From assembly GCA_015520895.1 (NCBI GenBank), contig WAPH01000021.1:1-14617 (forward strand): 14,617 bases of DNA, given 5' to 3'. Each line of letters opens with the position of its first letter. Within the stretch, counting starts at the first letter, position 1. Both the position numbers and the translations under genes were made by a program. Of this stretch, positions 6,506 to 13,000 are shown piece by piece. This DNA is from Nanobdellati archaeon (GTDB lineage: Archaea; EX4484-52; JAADEF01). The notes beneath the pieces were generated by a model. That model was not told the origin of the DNA. It did not search any database and saw nothing but the letters and a program-made list of their open reading frames with translations.

Positions 6506-6664
6506 TTAAGAAAACACATTTAAAAATTTCTCTCCTTCTTCTACGATCTTATGAGTGAATTTCCCACCCACATATATTAAAATTATTATCCCTAATATGG
6601 CTAATATCACTGCAATAACGTAAAAGCCCATATTCTCTATGGCTGTTCCTCTTCTTTTTTTCAT
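6506..6664 (-). CDS. Small pilin-like single-helix protein
   Basis: A 52-residue protein. MKKRRG is followed by TAIENMGFY and a hydrophobic helix (about 14-33), then a short charged tail with KFTHKIVEEGEK. The basic-Gly junction followed by a Glu at the start of a hydrophobic helix is the layout of type IV pilin-like (class III) signal peptides, although Glu stands at +4 rather than +5 if cleavage follows Gly6. If processed, only about 46 residues remain, small even for archaeal pilins; it could equally be a simple membrane-anchored microprotein. AAGGTG precedes the ATG at 6664 at good spacing. The start overlaps the end of a 19-codon hydrophobic ORF by ATGA. It is too short for database-free family assignment. 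Confidence 0.6.
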   Translation of the reverse strand: MKKRRGTAIENMGFYVIAVILAILGIIILIYVGGKFTHKIVEEGEKFLNVFS

Positions 6665-6720
6665 AATAACACCTTCATAACTACATATAAAAGAAGTAAT
6701 AAAAGAAGAACTACAAACAT
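6661..6720 (-). CDS. Possible 19-residue hydrophobic peptide
   Basis: MFVVLLLLLLLYVVMKVLL is encoded between a TAGGAAT-type purine stretch and the ATGA overlap with the 52-residue gene. It is almost purely hydrophobic and long enough to span a membrane. The overlap would give translational coupling. It may be a real microprotein, a leader peptide or chance. No homology evidence is available. Confidence 0.3.
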   Translation of the reverse strand: MFVVLLLLLLLYVVMKVLL

Positions 6721-6745
6721 AATATTCCTAAAAAAATACACAAGA

Positions 6746-6768
6746 TTCATAAATATATATAAGGGCAT
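6746..6768. promoter_or_regulatory. Shared bidirectional TATA element
   Basis: AAATATATATAAG at 6751-6763 is nearly palindromic. Its centre is about 28 bases before the plus-strand ATG at 6785, and about 37 bases before the minus-strand ATG at 6720. One TBP-binding site could therefore serve both divergent sets of small membrane genes. Confidence 0.5.
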
Positions 6769-6784
6769 ACAATATAAATAAGTT

Positions 6785-6937
6785 ATGGCTGAACTAAGCA
6801 TCAACGTCTTGCTTTATATTTTATTAGGTATACTCACATTAATCATTATTGCAACACTTTTCCTTTATTGGAAAAATGGAGCCTTTGAAATGGTGCATCC
6901 TCTTTTTAAATCAGCATCTACGGTGAATATGCCATGA
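6785..6937 (+). CDS. Small single-helix membrane protein
   Basis: A 50-residue protein: MAELSIN, one strongly hydrophobic helix at about 8-28 (VLLYILLGILTLIIIATLFL), then YWKNGAFEMVHPLFKSA. It has no basic residues before the helix and a Lys after it. It is not recognised. It starts the rightward group of the small-protein cluster, about 28 bases after a TATA element and with no ribosome binding site, which suits a leaderless mRNA. Its stop codon overlaps the next start (ATGA at 6934-6937), so the two proteins are probably made together and may interact. Confidence 0.6.
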   Translation: MAELSINVLLYILLGILTLIIIATLFLYWKNGAFEMVHPLFKSASTVNMP

Positions 6938-7353
6938 AAGGATATTCTACGGCTATTTGGATAATAGGGAGCGTGCTTTTATTAATAATTCTTGCATATA
7001 TTATAAGTTATGGGGTCAAAGAAGGATTAATTAAGTTGGGAAAGGAAAAATATAATGCACCGGAAATAAAAGACAATTTACCTTTATTACCTTCTTTAAT
7101 CTTTATAAGAAAAAGAAAGAAAGGCGCTTCTTTCATTAACATACTCTTTTTAATAATTCTCGGCTTACTGATTGTAGGAATCCTTTTTTATATGATATAT
7201 AATTATTCCGGAGAGGGAAAAGAAGTTTCAGAAGCCAAACCTCAGACTTCCCCTCATTATATGGAATGTGTTCAATCGTGTTCTATAAAATCACAGGACT
7301 ACGAAGTATGCGTACAAAGGTGTATGAGTAATGAAAAGGAAGGCAATAACTGA
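6934..7353 (+). CDS. Two-helix membrane protein with twin CX3C tail
   Basis: A 139-residue protein. MKGYSTAIW leads into a first hydrophobic helix (8-25). A charged linker follows. RKRKKGASF (59-67) leads into a second helix (68-90). A polar tail contains Cys112-x3-Cys116-x9-Cys126-x3-Cys130. Both helices are preceded by Lys(-Lys)-Gly, like the class III signal of pilin-type proteins, so the protein looks like two such segments joined in one chain. The twin CX3C spacing would allow a helical hairpin held by two disulfides, which implies that the tail faces an oxidising, external compartment. It overlaps its upstream neighbour by 4 bases and its downstream neighbour by 23. I know no family with this combination, and no function is assigned. 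Confidence 0.75.
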   Translation: MKGYSTAIWIIGSVLLLIILAYIISYGVKEGLIKLGKEKYNAPEIKDNLPLLPSLIFIRKRKKGASFINILFLIILGLLIVGILFYMIYNYSGEGKEVSEAKPQTSPHYMECVQSCSIKSQDYEVCVQRCMSNEKEGNN

Positions 7354-7474
7354 AATGAAGATCATAGGGTATTTAATCATCTTAGCGATAGTATTAATGG
7401 CTGCCTTTTACATAAGCATTAAATTTGCATATGCTCTTAAAAAGTTATTAATAAATCGATTGCTTCTAAAATAA
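7331..7474 (+). CDS. Small pilin-like single-helix protein
   Basis: A 47-residue protein: MKRKAITEMKIIG, a hydrophobic helix (about 11-30), then a basic tail (KFAYALKKLLINRLLLK). The start, basic residues followed by AITEM and the helix, resembles the TAIENM start of the 52-residue protein encoded on the other strand at 6506-6664, a hint of shared ancestry or processing. The first 23 bases lie within the end of the upstream gene in another frame, and AGTA just upstream is only a weak ribosome signal, so translation may depend on coupling. It is not recognised. Confidence 0.5.
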   Translation: MKRKAITEMKIIGYLIILAIVLMAAFYISIKFAYALKKLLINRLLLK

Positions 7475-7608
7475 CTACTTAAAAAAAGTATCTAATGTAT
7501 ATACTCTAGTGTAAAAAAGTTTTTAAACTTTAAAGTACATTATAAGAAATGTCGTTTCTACAAAAAGGGCTCGAGGGAGGTATAAAAGTAAAAGGAGGGG
7601 TCTGACAG
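7475..7608 (+). promoter_or_regulatory. Promoter, 18-codon ORF and strong ribosome binding site
   Basis: TTTTTAAACTTTAAA at 7520-7534 is a TATA-like element about 23 bases before an ATG at 7549. That ATG opens an 18-codon frame (MSFLQKGLEGGIKVKGGV) ending at 7605, three bases before the next gene. The end of this short frame contains AAAGGAGGGG (7591-7600), the strongest ribosome binding site in the window, serving the ATG at 7609. The 18-codon frame could be a leader peptide, or it could simply be the untranslated leader. Confidence 0.4.
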
Positions 7609-7734
7609 ATGGATCTAAAGACATTACAAGAAATGAAAAGGCAGATGATCTTAAGAGGTAACTGGAAAGAAGTGCAAAGAATAAACAAAATGATAGCTAT
7701 AAGGTTAAAAGATGTAGAAAGAAGGCTTGCATAA
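7609..7734 (+). CDS. 41-residue basic helical protein
   Basis: A very small soluble protein, predicted helical throughout: MDLKTLQEMKRQMILRGNW followed by a heptad-like helix to LKDVERRLA. It is rich in Lys, Arg, Met and Leu and carries a net positive charge. The strong AAAGGAGGGG site 8 bases upstream supports real translation, and its stop codon lies inside a terminator-like hairpin. It could bind RNA, DNA or a protein partner, but I do not recognise it. It stands alone after the small membrane-protein cluster and probably has its own promoter. Confidence 0.6.
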   Translation: MDLKTLQEMKRQMILRGNWKEVQRINKMIAIRLKDVERRLA

Positions 7735-7743
7735 GCCTTCTTT
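7718..7743. terminator. Bidirectional terminator hairpin
   Basis: AAAGAAGGCTT / GCAT / AAGCCTTCTTT forms a perfect 11-bp stem with a 4-base loop and T-rich flank (TTTCCTT). It ends the 41-residue gene, whose TAA lies at the end of the loop, and also sits just beyond the stop of the convergent 81-residue gene. Confidence 0.65.
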
Positions 7744-7749
7744 CCTTAA

Positions 7750-7995
7750 TCATAAACTTCTTATAAGATCTTCTATTTCTTGCACTGATAACTCATCATC
7801 GCTTTCAACCACTATAGTTTTCTTACTTACAATAACATAAACACCATCTTTTATTAATTCGATATTATTCGCAATCTCGCCTTTTTTCTTATAACTATAC
7901 TCGTCTATTAGAATTTCAGTAAAATCCTTCACATTCAAGGATTTATTTAAATGAAATATAATAGATGTGCAAGTTTCTATCTTTTCATACTTCAC
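7750..7995 (-). CDS. Unknown small protein coupled to cysteine desulfurase
   Basis: An 81-residue soluble alpha/beta protein that I do not recognise. It begins KYEKIETCTSIIFHL, with its only cysteine at position 9, continues through a Lys-rich turn (SYKKKGE), and ends in an acidic segment with a predicted helix (ELSVQEIEDLIRSL). The start is GTG: GTGA overlaps the TGA stop of the desulfurase gene, and GAAGGTGAT lies just upstream, so translation is coupled. No nearby in-frame ATG exists. That coupling suggests a partner of the desulfurase, for example a sulfur acceptor or activator, but it has no visible SufE, SufU, IscU or ThiS signature. This role is inference from position only. Confidence 0.65.
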   Translation of the reverse strand: MKYEKIETCTSIIFHLNKSLNVKDFTEILIDEYSYKKKGEIANNIELIKDGVYVIVSKKTIVVESDDELSVQEIEDLIRSL

Positions 7996-9110
7996 TTTAT
8001 CACCTTCTTTAAAACATTTTTAAATGTCTGAATCTCCTCTGATGTATTATAAAAGTGTAAGGATGCCCTTACGCTCCCTTTAATACCTAAATAATCCATA
8101 AGCAAATGAGCACAGTGATGTCCTGCTCTTACATAAATATTATTTTCATTAAGATAAAGAGCTAAAGCATTATAATGCATGCCATTGACATTAAAAGAGA
8201 ATAGAGGTAATTTATTTTTATCCTTCGTATTCCCTTGATAGTCTATGCCCAATTCTTCAAATACTTCATGCATTTCCTTAACTAATTCTTTTTCCTTATT
8301 CTCAATCATTTTTTCATTTTCTTTTATTATTTCCAAAGCTTTTCCTAAGCCCATAATCTCTGCTATACAAGGAGTACCTGGCTCAAATCCATGAGGTAAT
8401 GGCTTAAGAGTATAATCTTGATAAGTAGCAGATATAACAGCACCTCCGCCTAAATAGCTTGGTGTTATGAATTCCGCTTTTTCTTTTCTTATAAGCAAAG
8501 CTCCTGCTCCATAAGGTCCTAAGCATTTATGAGAAGAAAAATAAAAAGCATCTATATTGCTGTGATCTAAATCTATAGATCTGTGACCTGCTAATTGAGC
8601 ACCATCAACTACTATAAAATTTGCAACTTTATTAATATTGTTTATTTTTCCTATAACATTAGAAGCAGCCGTAATAACTGCAACATCATAACTTCGACCA
8701 TCCAAACTTTCATAATCTAAATTCCATCCCTCATTGATTTTAAGGAAATCTATTATTGCATTTTCCTTTTTTGCTCTACGAAACCAAGGTAAATAGGAAG
8801 AATTATGTTCCTCCACGCTTATGAGTAAAGAGTTTAAAGGTCCAGCATAAGACATAGCCAATATGTTAGAGGCAAAAGTGCTATTAAAAGTAAAAACAAC
8901 ATAAAAATCATAAGCGTGAAAGTACTCTTGAATTTTCCCTCTTACTTCCTCAACCTTTTGAGTAACTTCTCTCCCTAAATCGTGCATTCCTCTACCAACA
9001 TTACTACGTTTTATTGAATAATATTTGTTTATAATATTCAATACATCTCTAGGCATCAAAGATGTGGCAGCATTATCAAAATAAATTCCTTGTGGTTTTA
9101 AAATTTCCAT
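7992..9110 (-). CDS. SufS-type cysteine desulfurase
   Basis: A 372-residue PLP enzyme of the class V aminotransferase fold. Visible features are YFDNAATSLMP at 10-20, EEHNSSYLPW at 100-109 with the ring-stacking His102, and DGAQ at 169-172. SSHKCLGPYG follows with PLP-binding Lys195, then GFEPGTP at 241-247, and finally RAGHHCAH at 328-335 with Cys333, the persulfide-forming residue. It would take sulfur from L-cysteine, leaving alanine, for Fe-S clusters or tRNA thiolation. It is somewhat shorter than bacterial SufS (about 400) because the N-terminal arm is reduced. No other suf gene is adjacent; the only companion is the 81-residue coupled gene. A ThiI-like gene elsewhere in the window could be a consumer. 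A TATA-like ATTATTTAAAAATTT at 9131-9145 lies about 27 bases before the ATG, fitting a leaderless mRNA. Confidence 0.9.
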   Translation of the reverse strand: MEILKPQGIYFDNAATSLMPRDVLNIINKYYSIKRSNVGRGMHDLGREVTQKVEEVRGKIQEYFHAYDFYVVFTFNSTFASNILAMSYAGPLNSLLISVEEHNSSYLPWFRRAKKENAIIDFLKINEGWNLDYESLDGRSYDVAVITAASNVIGKINNINKVANFIVVDGAQLAGHRSIDLDHSNIDAFYFSSHKCLGPYGAGALLIRKEKAEFITPSYLGGGAVISATYQDYTLKPLPHGFEPGTPCIAEIMGLGKALEIIKENEKMIENKEKELVKEMHEVFEELGIDYQGNTKDKNKLPLFSFNVNGMHYNALALYLNENNIYVRAGHHCAHLLMDYLGIKGSVRASLHFYNTSEEIQTFKNVLKKVIK

Positions 9111-9147
9111 AAAAAGTATTAGCTTTGCATATTATTTAAAAATTTAA

Positions 9148-9231
9148 CGCCGCGGGCAGGATTTGAACCTGCGCTCCCTTAAGGGAAGTGGGTCTCGAGC
9201 CCACCGCCTTACCGGACTAGGCTACCGCGGC
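9148..9231 (-). tRNA. tRNA-Ser(CGA)
   Basis: A class II cloverleaf folds on the minus strand. The acceptor pairs GCCGCGG with CCGCGGC and the discriminator is G, as usual for Ser. The D-arm is GCC...GGC. The anticodon arm is GTGGG-CTCGAGA-CCCAC with anticodon CGA. The variable arm is long and contains a TCCCTT...AAGGGA-type stem, and the T-arm is GCAGG-TTCAAAT-CCTGC. There is no intron and no encoded CCA. Class II shape plus CGA excludes Leu. Confidence 0.95.
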
Positions 9232-9240
9232 AACTCTACT

Positions 9241-9301
9241 CTTTAAAAAGCATCAAAAATATTTATAAAGATTACGGAAGTTAATATATATAGGTGGTAA
9301 T
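9241..9301. promoter_or_regulatory. Divergent promoter between tRNA-Ser and surface locus
   Basis: AATATTTATAAAG at 9258-9270 is TATA-like in both directions. It lies about 32 bases upstream of tRNA-Ser and about 37 bases upstream of the plus-strand ATG at 9302. AGGTGGT at 9292-9298 is the ribosome binding site for the latter. A second AT-rich box, CTTTAAAAAG, lies at 9241-9250. Confidence 0.45.
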
Positions 9302-10027
9302 ATGATCGGAGAAGTAGGAGGAATATATAAAAGAATAAAAGAAACAACAAAAAACAGATATTCAAAGTTAGAAGAAACATATAAAGACATTAAAAGTAAT
9401 ATTAAAAAAACAGTTGCAGGAGCAATGATAGGATTGGCAGCTTTATATGGAGCCAACATTACGAATAAAGCAAAGGCAGCTGAAATATCAACATATATGC
9501 TACATTTTACTCCTTATGAACTGTATATTCCTTCAGACGATAGAGGAATATGGGAAAATGTATGGTATATAGGTCCTGGTGTCACTATCAAAGATGCAGA
9601 AATATATGATTTACCAGAAAGTTATAGAGACAAACTAAATCTTGTGGATGCAGTAGACGTTAGAAGAGAAGGAGCATTTGACATAGCATATTACCCAGAA
9701 GAAGACGAAATAAGAATTTTTCCCAAAAACGGCGACACTTACAATCCTGGCGACGACTTCAATATAGTACGTTGGTTAGTAGACATATACAATCCTCAAA
9801 CTTATGTTGATGAAGATGGAAAAACACGACTACGTTTTCAAGAATTCCCTTATAGCATATATGCAAAATATCCTGGCGATGAAGACTGGAGAGAAGTTAC
9901 AGGAGAAATTCCATTACCTTTACCAGAAGAAGAAACAACACCTGTACCAGAACCATCAACATTTCTACTTATAGGTTCGGGAATAATAATAGTGGCTTAC
10001 TCTGCAAAAAAAAGAAAAAATAAATAA
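9302..10027 (+). CDS. Exported protein with PEP-CTERM-like sorting tail
   Basis: A 241-residue protein. Residues 1-36 are an unusually long, charged n-region, 37-54 a hydrophobic segment, and AKAA at 57-60 a likely signal peptidase site. The mature part (61-210) is acidic, rich in aromatic residues and beta-strand, has no cysteine and no N-glycosylation sequon, and matches no family I know. The tail is the classic tripartite sorting signal: VPEPST at 215-220, hydrophobic residues 221-233, then KKRKNK at 236-241. In bacteria this tail is cut by exosortase; archaea use related archaeosortases, usually with PGF, PEF or VPxxxP variants. No sortase gene is in the window. A good AGGTGGT site supports the ATG at 9302. 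It is followed after 23 bases by the giant surface protein gene, probably in one operon. Confidence 0.8.
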   Translation: MIGEVGGIYKRIKETTKNRYSKLEETYKDIKSNIKKTVAGAMIGLAALYGANITNKAKAAEISTYMLHFTPYELYIPSDDRGIWENVWYIGPGVTIKDAEIYDLPESYRDKLNLVDAVDVRREGAFDIAYYPEEDEIRIFPKNGDTYNPGDDFNIVRWLVDIYNPQTYVDEDGKTRLRFQEFPYSIYAKYPGDEDWREVTGEIPLPLPEEETTPVPEPSTFLLIGSGIIIVAYSAKKRKNK

Positions 10028-10050
10028 GTCTTTACCCATTATTTATATAT

Positions 10051-13000
10051 ATGAGGCTGCTCCTTATAACTTTCAGTTTCCTATTGCTTAGTATGATCTT
10101 TCCTGCACATGCAACTACAACAATAACAAACGAAACGGATTATATAGAACCTTCTATTTCTTTTAAACATGAAGAACAAATAAATATAACTACAGAGATA
10201 AAAGAACAAATTTCCGGGAACTTAGAGGCAAAATATGAATTTTCAACACTCCAACCATTATCAATAAAACAAGCTATATGTGTTTTTTATGTAGATGACC
10301 AAAAATATATATCTTCAGCCTCTGTAAACTACGTCTCAAATACTATAGAATGTAATTACGAGGATTCGGGCTTTTATACTATAAACAAGATGGAGCTGAT
10401 ATTTAATGCTTCACATAACTCTACATTCATGCAAAATATATCAATTCATGCATCCGCAGTATATTACGGCAATATTCAGCTTTTTTCGTCTATTACTTCC
10501 CTTAACCTGCTTGTTCCCGCTATAACTATTGAAAATGTAAGTTTAAATTTATGGAATAATAAAGAAAGAGTAAATCCGTACGTATATGTGGGAGATATAA
10601 TAAACTTAAGTCTACACGTTAAAAATAAAGGATATGGTCGAGCTTTTGAAAATAAAATTATATTTAAAGAAATACCTGATAACACTCAAATATTAAAAAA
10701 TTTAAGTATCCTGGTAAATTCTTGGGATTACAATAAAGATATAAAAGATTACGCATTACTAAGTTTTAACGAAACAGGAAGTATATCTTTAAAAATATAT
10801 TTAGAAGATTGTACGGGTAAAATTAATATTACCTATCCTATAAATATCACAATTTTAAATCCTTATTTAGAAGAAGATCCTTACAATCCTTCTAAAATTG
10901 AACAAAATGTCCCCACATTACTAAAATTTCATTTATACAATAACGCTACACCTATTAAGAATATAACTATTAAAGTAACTTACAAAAATTCTTCTACTTT
11001 ATCCTTAGAAACAAAAACCTTGCAAATACAACCAGTTATGCTTTCTTACAATCTTGATCCTTATCCTCACACTATTCTTACATTTCCTTTAAAGGCATAT
11101 TCCCCGTTCCCTCATAATTTCACGATAACAATAAATGTAGGAAAAAACATAACTTTAAACTTTACAAAAGAAACTTACCCATCCATTCCAAAAATAGATA
11201 TAGAACCTGATATTCATTATATCTTATCAAATCAGACATTGAACATCACATTCAATATTACTGCAAATAAAGGAGATTTAGTTAATCTCAATATAAGTCT
11301 GACATCTCATAATTCTTCTCTATTAAATATTACTTCCTTACCCACTCACACAAAAGATCTACTTTTATTAGATAATCAAACTATAAATTTATCCTGGGAA
11401 GTACACACAAGTGCTAGAGGGCTACTTTCTCTAACATTGTCTTTAAACTACTATAATCAAAGTTATGAAAGAAATTATCTATTTGAAATAGTGGAGCCAT
11501 TTGTTAATAAGCCCTATGATGAATACTCTTTTAATGCTCCTTCTTTTTTAAATATACATATCATAGGTAATACGTCTCCAATTCTCTCCATAAAATTAGA
11601 GCACCCTTATATTACTATATCCTCAATTAACCTTTCTAAATCGACTGATTCTAAAGAATGTTTATCTAATCAACATCTTGCTAAAACAATAAATATTGCT
11701 CATAGTACTTATCAAGCTAATATTAGTTATGATCAAGGAGAGGTTAATGAAATGCCTGTATATGCTATTGACAACAATATTGACACTTATTGGTTAGCAC
11801 AATCTTCTCCTTCTGTTAAAGCTATTCTTAACATTTCATTTAATGACACTTATTATATAGGCGCTATAAACCTTCTTGCAAAATCATATTTTTCTCCCTC
11901 TACTTTATTTTTATGGTACCATACAGATAATATATGGAAACCTCTATACTCTATTTTAAGTGACCAAGCAAAAATATTAATCAGTACAACAAAAGATTGG
12001 CATAATATTACACTTCTCCCAATAAAAACAGATGCTATATCTTTAATTGTGGATACTCTTAATATTTTAACATTAGTTTACGACATTCAAGTTTTAACTT
12101 ATGGAAAGGAATATATAGAACCCTGTTATATTTATTCCATACCTCTGCCTACTAATACCTCAGGCAAGAACATAGTAAATATAACTATAATCACAAATAA
12201 AAGTGTAAACAGAATAAAGCACGAATATAACGTATCTTACGGAGTGCCTATTTTAAATCAATTATCAGATCCTGTAATAATATATAAAAATGACATACAA
12301 ACTCTAAAAATAAATGTTAGTGCACATAAGGGGGATATTGCTAACATTACTTTTATTATACTTTCTTCTAATAATTCTATTATCAATATTACAAATTACA
12401 CTTTCTTTTTGGAGTTTCTAAAAAATAAAGAATCTCAGTGGATAATATGGAATATCTCTACCCCTACTATGCCTCAGGAATCATTAAGTACCAATATTAC
12501 TGTATTAGCGTATAAAGGAAACAAAGTTATTTCTAATAAAACTTATTTGATCACAGTTATTCAAAATGATACTTTCACACCAAACATTACCGGAATTTAC
12601 TTTTTAAATAAAATTGTAAATCTAGCCCAACCCCTTAACCTGCTTGTTGAACTTGAAGAAAACACTTACATTGATAAAATAATAGTTTCATGTCACAATA
12701 CGAATAAAACTCAAAAAATAAAAGAGAAATTTTCACAAAATATTAAGAACATTACAATAAAAATACCAGGAGAATGTTTTACTTCTATTCCTAATGCAAC
12801 TTTTAAAATTTATGTTTATGATTTGTTAAACTTTAATTTTACCCCTACATTATCAATAAATACTACCTCTATACTTTATGCAAAAGCAGATCTTAAAAGC
12901 ATATACAATAAAGGGGAAAAAATAAAGTTTAACATACACTTTTATAATGGAGATAAAGTGCCTGTTTTTAACTACACTTTGTACTTCCTAAATCATACCG

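Noticed and set aside
9253..9459. Open frame opposite the start of the sortable protein gene
   Set aside because: Overlaps the divergent promoter and the antisense of a supported coding region; composition is that of a shadow frame.
10476..10685. Open frame antisense to the giant surface gene
   Set aside because: Lies wholly inside a continuous coding region with clear domain structure; no independent signal.
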